A DNA stretch of 64,000 nucleotides from Coriobacteriia bacterium (GTDB lineage: Bacteria > Actinomycetota > Coriobacteriia > Coriobacteriales > RUG033): the NCBI GenBank assembly GCA_015655215.1, contig JAATFL010000002.1, positions 1 to 64,000 on the forward strand, in the 5' to 3' direction. The translations under genes and the position numbers were made by a program. Shown in pieces: positions 56,133 to 64,000 of this stretch (position 1 is the first letter of the stretch; every line of letters starts with the position of its first letter). The notes under the pieces were generated by a model. It was given only the letters and a program-made list of their open reading frames with translations, was not told the DNA's origin and did not search any database.

Positions 56133-57365
56133 CTATCGATAGAGGGTGACCACGATCTCCTCCCCGGCCGAGACGCCCTCCTGGTCGCGCGGGATGCAGA
56201 AGTACCCATCCGTGACGGTAAGCAGGGAGATGAGTCCTGACTTGACGTGCACGGGATATGCGGCGATCGAAGAGGAGACGGCCGCGGTCGACGGCCTCTC
56301 GAGGCGTACGGCGACGTACTCGGCGCGGCCATGGTTGGAGGGGACCGCCTCTTGGAGAATGGAGGTGACGTGATGCTCTACAACCGAGGTACCCAGCATC
56401 GATGCGATGAGCGGTCTCACGAAGAGCAGGAAGACGAAGTACGCTGCGATCGGATGCCCGGGAAGGCCGATGACGGGTATCCCGCTCGCATCGCCCACGA
56501 TCGTCGGTTTTCCCGGCTTCATCGCGATGCCATGGAGCAACAACTCGGCATGCTTCCCGATGACGTCGAGCGAGTTGTCGCGTATCCCCACGGAGCTTCC
56601 TCCGGAGATGAGCACGAGTTGACAGTCACCAAGGGCTTCGACGACGACGGCATCAAGCTCGTCGGGATTATCTCGCACGATGCCCAGGCAACGCGGAGAG
56701 CCTCCGGCATCTCGCACTGCTGCGGCAAGAAGTGACGAGTTCACATCGCGCATCTGCCCAAGAAGGGGCTCTTGGGATGTGGGGACGATCTCGTCTCCAC
56801 TGGATATGATGCCCACCCTCACGGGCTCGCGTACCATCACGGACTCGACTCCCAGCGCCGATAGGGCTCCGATGTGATGAGGGAGCAAGGTGGTGCCCGC
56901 ACTCAGCACCGTGTGGCCGATGTGGACCTCGTCGCCTCGAAAGACGACGTTGTCGCCTGGTGCGACGGGTTTGAGAACGCCCACCGTCCCATCGCCATAG
57001 GCCTCGGTCTGCTCCACCATCACGACGGCATCTGCTCCGGGTGGAAGTGCACCCCCCGTGGGGATGGCAAGGCACTCGCCAACGCCGCATGGTCGAGAGG
57101 GCATCGTGCCCATCGCGACGGTATCCACGCAGCGTTCAAGTGCCGGGATGCTCTCGGAGCACCCGAAGGTATCCCTCGCCTGCAGTGCATAGCCATCCAC
57201 GGTCGATCGGTCGAACGAGGGGACGTCCTCTCCTGCGACGATATCCTCGGCAAGCACCAGGTGCAGGGCGAGGGGAAGGGTGGAACGAGTCGTTGGGGTG
57301 CGAAGGCCATCGAACCGGGTGTCGATGACGCCGGTGGCTTCGTCGGTTGTCATGACATGCAGCAT
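56133..57365 (-). CDS. moeA: MoeA-family molybdenum/tungsten insertase
   Basis: A 410-residue protein with all MoeA regions: DRSTVDGYALQARDTFG, AIPTGGALPPGADAVVMVE, ISSGDEIVP, ISGGSSVGIRDNSLDV and GLPGHPIAAYFVF. It inserts Mo or W into adenylylated pterin. The ATG at 57365 follows AGAAGGGATG. It lies 149 bases upstream of the larger MoeA-PBP gene on the same strand. It is likely regulated with the AOR and hydrogenase cluster, since it supplies metal to the pterin enzymes, including DmsA. Confidence 0.93.
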   Translation of the reverse strand: MLHVMTTDEATGVIDTRFDGLRTPTTRSTLPLALHLVLAEDIVAGEDVPSFDRSTVDGYALQARDTFGCSESIPALERCVDTVAMGTMPSRPCGVGECLAIPTGGALPPGADAVVMVEQTEAYGDGTVGVLKPVAPGDNVVFRGDEVHIGHTVLSAGTTLLPHHIGALSALGVESVMVREPVRVGIISSGDEIVPTSQEPLLGQMRDVNSSLLAAAVRDAGGSPRCLGIVRDNPDELDAVVVEALGDCQLVLISGGSSVGIRDNSLDVIGKHAELLLHGIAMKPGKPTIVGDASGIPVIGLPGHPIAAYFVFLLFVRPLIASMLGTSVVEHHVTSILQEAVPSNHGRAEYVAVRLERPSTAAVSSSIAAYPVHVKSGLISLLTVTDGYFCIPRDQEGVSAGEEIVVTLYR

Positions 57366-58011
57366 AGCATCCCTTCTCGGGTCTTCACGGGGTTGCTGCA
57401 GCAGCGTGTTCCATAAGGGCCTAAAATATTAAGTATTATGAATTCACACCCCTGCATATACCATGCTCCTCATACCGTATCGTCATCATTGCACAGGTGG
57501 TGCGATCTCTGCAAGCGCTGGGGTCCAGGTGTTTCATGGATCGTAGGTGCGATACCATCTCGAATGTATCATAAAGATGAATATCATATGATTTAGTGTG
57601 AAAAAAAGGAAGTATCGCATCGATGGGATGTCGATACGTACGGAAGTGGATATCGCACCGAGATTGCCGTGGGCTTGGGTGGATGGGACCTCGCGCCAGT
57701 GGCCACGAGCGTGCCTGACGGCATGCACTCGAAGAAAAATCAACCTATCTGCGATACGAGAATCTGAAAACCCTGTTATCATCCCAATATGATTCTCTTT
57801 ACATATCGACGTAGGGATTTGCCTGTTATGGAGGCCCTCTCTCTGATAGCATCACGTTAGCGAGAAGCGTGGAGGAGGTGGACGCGAGAATGACGCTCGG
57901 CTCGATGCCCCTACGGGGTCGGGCTACGGAAAGTCGGCCGCTACGACATATGGGGTCATCGGCCCCCGAAGGGTGACCGATGGCAAACTCGAAGCTCGAG
58001 AAGGGACAGGA
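57366..58011. other. Intergenic region between moeA and the alcohol dehydrogenase
   Basis: A 646-base gap, AT-rich from 57420 to 57800. It contains short dyads such as ATCATATGAT but no gene I support. The last 110 bases are GC-rich and structured; see the separate leader entry. It must contain the divergent promoters of moeA and of the dehydrogenase. Confidence 0.45.
57905..58000 (+). promoter_or_regulatory. Structured 5' leader candidate upstream of the alcohol dehydrogenase
   Basis: Just before the dehydrogenase binding site, three hairpins can form: CCCC/GGGG at 57908-57918, GTCATCGG (57955-57962) with CCGATGGC (57977-57984, one G-U pair) around an inner CCC/GGG, and CTCGA/TCGAG at 57988-58000. 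It could be a cis-regulatory RNA, but it matches no riboswitch consensus I recognise. Confidence 0.35.
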
Positions 58012-59157
58012 ATGTACAAATTCTTCATGCCCAACGTCAGCTTGATGGGACCCGGTTGTTCGAAGGCTCTACCCGATGAGATCAAGTCCCGTGGATTCAC
58101 CAAGGCTCTCGTCGTCTGCGGTAAGCGTTCCGCCGCGAGCCCTGAGCTCAAGGGCATCCTCGATGCCATCGAGGCTGCGGGGATCGAGTACGCCATCTAT
58201 CCTGGGTCCATCGCCAATCCCACCACCGCGGCGGTCATGACGGGTGTCAGGGTGCTCCAGGCTGAGCAGTGCGACTTCGTGATGTCCTTTGGTGGCGGGT
58301 CGCCGCACGATTGCGCGAAGGGCATCGCCCTGGTCGCTGCGAACGGTGGGGATATCACGGATTACGAGGGTGTCAACAAGTCCGCCAAGCCCATGCTCCC
58401 GCTTGTCGCCATCAACACCACGGCTGGCACGGCATCCGAGATGACCATCTTCTGCATCATCACCGACGAGGTCCGTCACGTGAAGATGGCCATCGTCGAC
58501 GAGCACGCCAACCCCACTCTCGCCGTCAACGACCCCGAGCTCATGACGAGCATGCCCGCATCTCTCACCGCTGCGACGGGCATGGACGCTATTACGCATG
58601 CCATCGAAGCCTATGTCTCGACCATCGCCACCCCGGTGACCGATGCCTGTGCCCAGAAGGCCATCGCACTCATCGAGGGGTATCTTCGTGCCGCCGTCGC
58701 CAATGGTGACGACATGACCGCACGTGACCAGATGTCCTACGCCGAGTACCTGGCCGGTATGGCGTTCAACAACGCGTCTCTGGGGTACGTGCACGCCATC
58801 GCGCATCAGTTTGGTGGGTACTACAATCTACCGCACGGGGTTTGCAACGCCATCCTGCTGCCTGCCGTACAGGAGTACAACGCCATGGTCGCCGCCGATC
58901 GCCTCAAGGACGTCGCCGGTTTCATGGGTGTCGACACCACGGGCATGAGTGATGACGAGGGTGCCGCCGCCGCCATCGCCGCCATCCGCAGGCTTGCGGC
59001 TGACATCGACATACCCAAGGGTTTCGAGGCGCTCGGTGCCAAGCGCGAGGATTTCGATATCCTTGCCACGAATGCCCTCAAGGATGCCTGCGGTGCGACC
59101 AATCCGCGACAGGCGACCCATGCGGAGATCGTCGGGATCTTGGAGAAGGTGTTCTAG
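58012..59157 (+). CDS. Iron-dependent (group III) alcohol dehydrogenase
   Basis: A 381-residue NAD(P)-dependent enzyme. The nucleotide motif is [14 protein letters not shown], with [10 protein letters not shown] further on. The metal-ligand region is [13 protein letters not shown] and the paired histidines in [20 protein letters not shown]. It interconverts an alcohol and an aldehyde or a diol and a hydroxyaldehyde. The start at 58012 (MYKFFMPNV) follows GGGACAGGA; the longer frame from 57973 does not match the family. Given the nearby aldehyde oxidoreductase, it may convert alcohols into aldehyde substrates, or reduce excess aldehyde. Confidence 0.93.
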   Translation: MYKFFMPNVSLMGPGCSKALPDEIKSRGFTKALVVCGKRSAASPELKGILDAIEAAGIEYAIYPGSIANPTTAAVMTGVRVLQAEQCDFVMSFGGGSPHDCAKGIALVAANGGDITDYEGVNKSAKPMLPLVAINTTAGTASEMTIFCIITDEVRHVKMAIVDEHANPTLAVNDPELMTSMPASLTAATGMDAITHAIEAYVSTIATPVTDACAQKAIALIEGYLRAAVANGDDMTARDQMSYAEYLAGMAFNNASLGYVHAIAHQFGGYYNLPHGVCNAILLPAVQEYNAMVAADRLKDVAGFMGVDTTGMSDDEGAAAAIAAIRRLAADIDIPKGFEALGAKREDFDILATNALKDACGATNPRQATHAEIVGILEKVF

Positions 59158-59167
59158 AAGGACGATT

Positions 59168-59198
59168 CGGGGCATCCACCTTCAAGGTGTATGCCCCG
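59168..59198. terminator. Bidirectional hairpin terminator
   Basis: CGGGGCAT and ATGCCCCG pair at 59168-59175 with 59191-59198, extended by CACCTT/AAGGTG with one bulge. It sits between the dehydrogenase and the convergent galE. TCTTCTTT follows on the plus side. Confidence 0.65.
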
Positions 59199-59223
59199 AT
59201 GACGTCTTCTTTGGCGCATTCCT

Positions 59224-60351
59224 CTAGCTACGATACCCGTCAGGGTTCTTGCTCTGCCAGCGCCAGCTATCCTCGCACATACGTTTGAGATCGTATCGCG
59301 CCACCCAACCCAACTCGTCACGTGCCTTGTCACAGGCGGCGTAGTTGGTGGCGATGTCGCCTGCGCGGCGCGGCTCGATGCGGTAGGGGAGTTCGCGACC
59401 ACAGGCCGTGCCGAAGGCGTGGATCACATCGAGGACGCTCGACCCGGTGCCGGTGCCCAGGTTGAAGATCTCCACGCCGTGGCGGGAACCGTCCGCGTCG
59501 GGGATGCCGGCGATGGTGCCGAGCGTCGTGGCGACGCCCGTTCCGCATGCGCCCCCCATCCAGTCGAGCGTCATCACGTGACCGCGTGCAAGGTCCATCA
59601 CGTGGATGTAGTCGCGCACGCCCGTGCCATCGGGGGTGTCGTAGTCGGCGCCGTACACGTGCACATAGGGAAGTTGGCCCACGGCCACGCGTGCGGTGTA
59701 GGGTACGAGGTTGTTGGGGATGCCCTTGGGGTCCTCGCCGATCAGTCCGCTCTCATGCGCTCCGATGGGGTTGAAGTAGCGGAGCAATACGATGTTCCAC
59801 TCGGTGTCACCTACGTAGAGGTCGGTGAGCACCTGCTCGATCATCGACTTCGTCTGCCCATAGGGGTTGGTCGCGTTATGCTTGGGGCAATCCTCGGTGA
59901 TTGGAATGAACTCGGGGTCCCCATAGACGGTGGCGCTGCTTGAGAAGATGAGGTTCTTCACTCCATGCTCGCGCGCGACCTTGCACAGCGTGAGCGTCCC
60001 CGTGATGTTGTTCCAGTAGTATTCGAGCGGCTTCACCACGCTCTCTCCCACGGCCTTGAATCCGGCGAAGTGGATGATGGCGTCGATGGGGTTCTCATCG
60101 AAGACGCGATTCATGGCCTGCGCGTCGAGGATGTTCGCCTTATAGAACGTCAACTGGTCGTCGTTGACGCCGGTGATTACGCGGATGCGGTTGAGGGCCT
60201 CGGAGTTTGAGTTGCTCAGGTCGTCGGCCACCACCACGCGGTATCCTTGCTCAAGCAGTTCGACACAGGTGTGGCTGCCGATGAACCCGGCACCCCCGGT
60301 CACGAGTACGGTCGTATCGGCGTGGTTCTTGGCCAAGCTTCTATTTGACAT
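59224..60351 (-). CDS. galE: UDP-glucose 4-epimerase
   Basis: A 375-residue short-chain dehydrogenase that interconverts UDP-glucose and UDP-galactose. The NAD motif is VTGGAGFIGSHTCVELLE. The catalytic YGQTKS (YxxxK) is present, and LRYFNPIGAHESGLIGEDP and RDYIHVMDLARGH match GalE. The start at 60351 has GGAGCG upstream; the longer frame to 60501 lacks support. It supplies sugar nucleotides for envelope polysaccharides or galactose use. Convergent with the dehydrogenase gene. Confidence 0.95.
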   Translation of the reverse strand: MSNRSLAKNHADTTVLVTGGAGFIGSHTCVELLEQGYRVVVADDLSNSNSEALNRIRVITGVNDDQLTFYKANILDAQAMNRVFDENPIDAIIHFAGFKAVGESVVKPLEYYWNNITGTLTLCKVAREHGVKNLIFSSSATVYGDPEFIPITEDCPKHNATNPYGQTKSMIEQVLTDLYVGDTEWNIVLLRYFNPIGAHESGLIGEDPKGIPNNLVPYTARVAVGQLPYVHVYGADYDTPDGTGVRDYIHVMDLARGHVMTLDWMGGACGTGVATTLGTIAGIPDADGSRHGVEIFNLGTGTGSSVLDVIHAFGTACGRELPYRIEPRRAGDIATNYAACDKARDELGWVARYDLKRMCEDSWRWQSKNPDGYRS

Positions 60352-60597
60352 GGTCGCTCCATTCGTGTTGTTGGTCGATTCGTGGGCACCGCGCCTCTCG
60401 GCGATGCACAGGGGATACGTACGGTTGGGGGGTCCCGCATCGTGCTGGATGCACCCACGTATCGTCAATCCGGGTAGGCTGTCCGCATGACTCCGAACCA
60501 TCTCTCGACACCGATGGTGTCGTTATTCCGGGCTTCACACGTACGTGCAAGGCTCTGAAGGCGCTGCCACACAGTGTACACTACCCGTAGATGGCCC

Positions 60598-61170
60598 TCA
60601 TCGTGGAGGTGTCGCACCGTGGTCGGCATCGAGGTGGATCTCGGGCATCGGCTGGCCTTTCCGCTTCATGTGGACGAACGTGACGGCGATGAGTATACCC
60701 ACGAGGGCTCCGGCGGCGTCGATGAGCACGTCTCGTACCTGACCACTGCGCCCGGAGACGAACAGCTGATGAAACTCGTCGGAGCCTGCGTAGATGGTGG
60801 CGAGCACCAGGGCCGTGAGTGCGCGCCATGCCAGGCTGTGTCGATCGCCGGTTCTTGAAGATGTCCGAGACCGTGCGGCCCATGTATGCAGCACCGCGTT
60901 GAGAAGCAGCGCGCCGAGAATCGCGTATTCGGTGAAATGAGCGCACTTGCGCACCGCGAACTGGTACTGGTCGAGGAGGAGCGCTTGCCGCGCGGTGGAC
61001 AAGGTGTGGTAGCCGGGTGTGAACCATCCGATGAGTGTCTGTGCGACGGACCCGCTCATGCCCCCGGAGGCCTCGCCGTTCTCTGTGGACATCCCAAAGA
61101 TGAAGGCGCACCATGCGACGGTGAGGCACCAGGCGAGGATGGTCCGCGATGGGCGGGTGTTGTGTGGCAC
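60598..61170 (-). CDS. VanZ-like membrane protein
   Basis: A 190-residue membrane protein with about four segments and the VanZ signature: FGMSTENGEAS, AVRKCAHFTEYAILGALL and SDEFHQLFVSGRSGQVRDVL. VanZ-family proteins are found with glycopeptide-resistance genes, but most, like this isolated one, have no known role. The start ATG at 61170 follows a GGACC-like site. Nothing adjacent suggests vancomycin resistance. Confidence 0.9.
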   Translation of the reverse strand: MPHNTRPSRTILAWCLTVAWCAFIFGMSTENGEASGGMSGSVAQTLIGWFTPGYHTLSTARQALLLDQYQFAVRKCAHFTEYAILGALLLNAVLHTWAARSRTSSRTGDRHSLAWRALTALVLATIYAGSDEFHQLFVSGRSGQVRDVLIDAAGALVGILIAVTFVHMKRKGQPMPEIHLDADHGATPPR

Positions 61171-61394
61171 GTGGCAGGTCCTTCTGTCTGTGGACGGGTA
61201 TCGGGTGATTGTAGCACGTCGGATCGTTCGAGTGAGGTTTCCATGAAGGTGATGCTTGCGGACACGTGCCTGCAGATGGACGATTTCGCGGGGGCGATCA
61301 GACGAGAACCATACCCGTTTCCGTGGTATAGTCGTTTATGTCCGATGAGTCGCAATCAGGTGCCTCGTCGGCATAATTCCGAAGAAGGAGCATC

Positions 61395-62090
61395 ATGGCT
61401 GAGGAAACCCCACGGACTGCGTGCATCAAGATCGTCGCCAACGGGCCATTCATCGTCGAAGGTGACGTCAAGCTCTCAAAGAAGATCATCACGCCACGCG
61501 GTAGGCGATACGAGTACGTCGATGCGGGCGAGATCGAGCACTCCACCCCCTTCTCGCTGTGTCGCTGCGGTCGGACGAAGACGCCCCCGTTTTGCGACGG
61601 GTCGCACGTGGGATCCGGGTTCGACGGACGCGAGGTGGCGTCGAAGGTCCCCTATGAGAGGCGGGCCGGTATGATGGAGGGGCCGGGTATCAACCTGCTC
61701 GATGACGAGCGTTGCGCCTTCGCGCGCTTCTGCCATCGTGAGCAGGGAAACATCTGGGAGCTGGTGGCGGCTTCGGATGACGAGACGCTGAGGCAAGAGG
61801 TGATAGAAGCTGCCTGTGACTGCCCGACCGGCCGTCTCACGGCCGTCGACAAAGAGACCGGTGCTCTGATCGAACGTGACGAGCAGCCGGCCATCGAGGT
61901 TCTCGAGGATCCACAGCGCCAGGTGAGCGGTCCGCTCGCCGTCAAGGGTGGCATCCCGTTGATCGGTGCCGACGGCGCACCCTACGAAGTACGCAACCGC
62001 ATGGCACTCTGCCGGTGCGGCCGTTCGCGCGAGAAGCCGTTTTGCGATGCGACGCATGTCGACGTGCAGTACCGAGCGACGCGGGACTGA
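61395..62090 (+). CDS. CDGSH-type iron-sulfur protein with divergent 4Fe-4S domain
   Basis: A 231-residue protein with two CDGSH [2Fe-2S] sites, CRCGRTKTPPFCDGSH near 57 and CRCGRSREKPFCDATH near the C-terminus. In the second, the canonical Gly-Ser is replaced by Ala-Thr but the cluster-binding His remains. Between them lies a Cys-containing region (CAFARFCHREQ, then AACDCPTG) like the divergent mono-cluster domain of such proteins. It may handle redox or sulfide/iron stress. AGAAGGAG lies before the ATG at 61395, and the YbaK gene follows 17 bases on. Confidence 0.9.
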   Translation: MAEETPRTACIKIVANGPFIVEGDVKLSKKIITPRGRRYEYVDAGEIEHSTPFSLCRCGRTKTPPFCDGSHVGSGFDGREVASKVPYERRAGMMEGPGINLLDDERCAFARFCHREQGNIWELVAASDDETLRQEVIEAACDCPTGRLTAVDKETGALIERDEQPAIEVLEDPQRQVSGPLAVKGGIPLIGADGAPYEVRNRMALCRCGRSREKPFCDATHVDVQYRATRD

Positions 62091-62107
62091 AGGGAGCGGG
62101 AATCGGC

Positions 62108-62596
62108 ATGGCGCGGCATGGCGTGGCTGGCAAGACGAATGCGATGCGCATGCTCGACGATGCGGGTGTGACCTACCGGGTCGCGACCTACGAGGTGGAC
62201 GAGGGCGACCTCTCCGGCGTGCATGCCGCGCAGCTGTTGGGTCAACCGATGGACCAGGTGTTCAAGACGTTGGTCCTCGTAGGGAGGGATGGCGACCACG
62301 TGGTATGCTGCATCCCCGTCGCCGAGGAACTCGACCTCAAGAAGGCGGCCGTGGCCGCGCGGGACAAGAGCCTTGCGATGCTGCCGGTGAGGCAGCTCGC
62401 CGCGGTGACCGGCTACCTGCGTGGGGGATGCTCCCCGCTGGGAATGAAACGGGCATTCCCCACGTTCATCGATGAGACCTCCGTGCTCTTCGATGAGATA
62501 GCGGTATCGGCCGGCCGTCGTGGCGAACAGGTCATCGTGAACCCAGAGGAGCTCGTCGCCATGACAAGTGCCCAGTTGGTCGACCTGGTACGCTGA
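62108..62596 (+). CDS. ybaK: YbaK/EbsC-family aminoacyl-tRNA deacylase
   Basis: A 162-residue editing enzyme that hydrolyses mischarged Cys-tRNA(Pro). The family segments are present: DQVFKTLVLVGRDG, VPVAEELDLKKAA (as IPVAEELDLKKAA here), and YLRGGCSPLGMKRAFPTFID. The start at 62108 is preceded by a GGGAGCGGG site. It follows the CDGSH gene closely, so the two are likely co-transcribed. Confidence 0.92.
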   Translation: MARHGVAGKTNAMRMLDDAGVTYRVATYEVDEGDLSGVHAAQLLGQPMDQVFKTLVLVGRDGDHVVCCIPVAEELDLKKAAVAARDKSLAMLPVRQLAAVTGYLRGGCSPLGMKRAFPTFIDETSVLFDEIAVSAGRRGEQVIVNPEELVAMTSAQLVDLVR

Positions 62597-62664
62597 GGGG
62601 GCGCGGAAAGCGTTGCCGCGGTCGATCGGTCGGCAGGGGGTGCATCATGCCGAAACCGAAGTAC

Positions 62665-63228
62665 CTAGGCACCGTGGGCGATGATCTCATCGAGAGTGGC
62701 CGGGGCCCAGCCATAGAGACCGCAGAACGCGTTGTACATGCGGCAAGGGATGCCGCGCGCGTTCAGGTCGGTTTGGATGCGCTTGACCTCCTCGTACTCG
62801 GAGGTCGCATGAACATGCCCATAGAGCATGATGCCACCATGGTGGGCATGGTTGTAAAACGGGATGGGGTAGTGCGAGAGCGCGACGTAGAGTTTGGTCC
62901 CACCGGGTTGGGGGACCTTCAGGTCGAGGTAGTCGACGATGCGCAAGAATCGCCCTTTGACGGCATCTCCATGCAGCCAGCGATCGTCGTGGTTCCCACG
63001 GACGAGGACGATGTGCCCGTGGAGCTGGGCGAGGATCGACTCGGGCTGTCCTGGCTTCATCGACCACATCATGTCTCCCAGCACGTACACGGTGTCGCGT
63101 GGGGTGATCCGTACATTCCAGCGCTCGATGAGCCCGACGGTCATCTCGTCGGCGTTGGAGAAGGGCCGGTTGTCAAAGGCCAGTAGGTTCTGATGACCAA
63201 AGTGCAGGTCACTGATGAAGTAATCCAT
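62665..63228 (-). CDS. Metallophosphoesterase
   Basis: A 187-residue calcineurin-like phosphoesterase with the motif set FISDLHFGHQN, VLGDMM, VRGNHDDRW, LSHYPIPF and LYGHVH, which bind two metals. The small size and order fit the YfcE/MJ0936-type phosphodiesterases of unknown substrate. The start at 63228 (MDYFISDLH) has GAGGGG at the right distance; 63234 and 63258 do not. It is convergent with ybaK. Confidence 0.92.
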   Translation of the reverse strand: MDYFISDLHFGHQNLLAFDNRPFSNADEMTVGLIERWNVRITPRDTVYVLGDMMWSMKPGQPESILAQLHGHIVLVRGNHDDRWLHGDAVKGRFLRIVDYLDLKVPQPGGTKLYVALSHYPIPFYNHAHHGGIMLYGHVHATSEYEEVKRIQTDLNARGIPCRMYNAFCGLYGWAPATLDEIIAHGA

Positions 63229-63258
63229 GAACATCCCCTCGACGTGTATCCTCACCAT

Positions 63259-63534
63259 GATATCGATGTCGACGGCACGGTGCGCGACGAGAGGCGCCGG
63301 ATAACGGATTTGCGACCCCGACGTGTGCCTGCTCCCTCGTATGGCCCGGGTTTTGGGCGGTGAGACCCCTGCAATCCCTCATAGCCCAAGGGGGATAGAG
63401 CATGGGAAGCCTGATCCTACATCGTAAAGCTTCTTCGGTCCATCCCACCTCGGGTGTCTCTACCAGAGGGGCCCTTTTCATGTATCGCAAACGCAAACCA
63501 ACGAGCCTTCGTGATCGATCATTCTCGTTCAGGT
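63259..63534. other. Intergenic region between the phosphoesterase and the tRNA gene
   Basis: About 275 bases. No gene or strong structure apart from the tRNA terminator at the right edge. The open frames seen here run across the tRNA and are not genes. Confidence 0.45.
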
Positions 63535-63570
63535 AAAACAACGCAGCCCGATGCTTCGGACTGCGTTGTT
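63535..63570 (-). terminator. Terminator of the tRNA-Arg gene
   Basis: A perfect 10-bp stem (63537-63546 with 63561-63570) extended inward by CCG/CGG. On the minus strand it is followed by a run of T (AAAA on the plus strand at 63535-63538). Confidence 0.8.
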
Positions 63571-63576
63571 GATGTT

Positions 63577-63652
63577 TGGTGCCCCCGGGCAGATTCGAAC
63601 CGCCGACACCCAGTTTAGGAAACTGGTGCTCTATCCCCTGAGCTACGGAGGC
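63577..63652 (-). tRNA. tRNA-Arg (anticodon CCU, reads AGG)
   Basis: Read on the minus strand it starts GCCTCCG and ends CGGGGGCACCA, with the CCA encoded. Acceptor pairs 7 bp with one G-U. The D-arm is GCTC/GAGC. The anticodon stem CCAGT/ACTGG closes loop TTCCTAA with anticodon CCT. The T-arm is GGCGG/CTGCC around TTCGAAT. All conserved positions fit. Confidence 0.97.
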
Positions 63653-63955
63653 ATGAATCAGCATTTTATCACTTAGATCCGACGTTTCGCACCGAGTAAG
63701 GATACCTACCCGTGAAAGAGCACCTTCTGTAAACCCCAAATGGCTCTCGCCGCCCATTCAGGCGATTCCCCATCCAACCGCTTCTCGAATGGGGATAGAG
63801 GTCGTCCATGGGCAGGTCAAGGCGCCCGGGGCTCTCTCCTGGCATTGACGGAGGACCACTCGGGTGCCAAGCCCGATGGTCTTCCGTCAATCTTCGTGGT
63901 ATGACGTCCCCAATGTGTGCGGGGGGGCCACCGCACGGTGGTCATCGGACTATGG
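63653..63955. other. Intergenic region with a long dyad
   Basis: This 303-base stretch lies upstream of the tRNA gene. It contains a long imperfect hairpin (63844-63864 with 63872-63891; one G-U-type pair and a single bulge) around a 7-base loop. On either side there is no T-run. It may be a terminator for the minus-strand gene ending at 63956, or another structured RNA. Confidence 0.45.
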
Positions 63956-64000
63956 TTAGAACATCTCCTTGCTCATCTTCTCGATCTCTTCACTTGCCGT
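63956..64000 (-). CDS. 3' end of an unidentified gene cut by the window edge
   Basis: On the minus strand a frame open to the edge encodes TASEEIEKMSKEMF and then stops (TAA at 63956). The 14 residues are helical and acidic. Too short to identify; the gene starts beyond the window. Confidence 0.4.
   Translation of the reverse strand, partial: TASEEIEKMSKEMF

Noticed and set aside
57905..58010. Glycine or cobalamin riboswitch upstream of the dehydrogenase
   Set aside because: A GGGACAG-like and GAAGGG-like run occur, but the conserved core layout of either class is missing.
60598..61170. Vancomycin-resistance gene
   Set aside because: The protein is VanZ-like only; no vanH, vanA or vanX neighbours are present.
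1..64000. CRISPR arrays, insertion sequences, prophage or integrase
   Set aside because: No regularly spaced repeats, transposase or integrase motifs were found on either strand.

Overview
The window looks like a chromosomal segment of an anaerobic actinobacterium of the class Coriobacteriia, most likely an Eggerthellaceae-type gut organism. The basis is moderately high GC with clear actinobacterial codon use, several membrane-bound LuxR regulators with a 12-helix MFS-like sensor half, Tat-exported FAD reductases with lipobox signal peptides, a DMSO-reductase-type respiratory module, and a large anaerobic iron-sulfur redox cluster. No ribosomal RNA or named marker gene is present, so genus cannot be fixed from this sequence.

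Layout. Positions 1-6475: a decayed LuxR end, a CDF cation exporter, LuxR regulator 1 divergent from Tat flavoprotein 1, a decayed gene and a small lipoprotein. Positions 7003-11830: a catalase, a small membrane protein, a coupled HTH protein and Ser/Thr kinase pair, and a DUF5067-type lipoprotein. Positions 11898-26346: a respiratory-reductase region with flavoprotein 2 divergent from LuxR 2, LuxR 3 divergent from dmsABC-torD-dmsC2, and LuxR 4 upstream of flavoprotein 3. Positions 26440-32685: a GGDEF/EAL protein, an XRE membrane regulator, a DUF975 protein and an unpaired LuxR 5.

Positions 32844-38404: a cell-envelope cassette (Wzz-like protein, CpsD-type tyrosine kinase, CpsB/YwqE-type PHP phosphatase, an SPQTG surface protein, a class B sortase, an LCP ligase and a LoaP/NusG paralog), with no glycosyltransferases nearby. 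Positions 38459-40963: a Fic protein followed by a SixA-CHAD fusion, on the opposite strand.

Positions 41159-57365 are the metabolic centrepiece. A tungsten-type aldehyde ferredoxin oxidoreductase and its polyferredoxin are followed by MoaD, NuoE/NuoF/NuoG-like (Bfu-type) subunits, a MoeB/ThiF enzyme, a GltD-like flavoprotein carrying a NuoF-type FeS domain, a modular [FeFe] hydrogenase, an NMT1-type ABC binding protein and a permease-ATPase fusion. Two convergent MoeA genes close the region. I infer that aldehydes are oxidised to acids with electrons passed to NAD(P)+ and ferredoxin, and that H2 is made or used in the same operon. The neighbouring Fe-dependent alcohol dehydrogenase (58012) could feed or drain the aldehyde pool.

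Positions 59224-64000 hold housekeeping-type genes: galE, a VanZ-like protein, a CDGSH protein, YbaK, a metallophosphoesterase, tRNA-Arg(CCU), and the 3' end of an unidentified gene running off the window.
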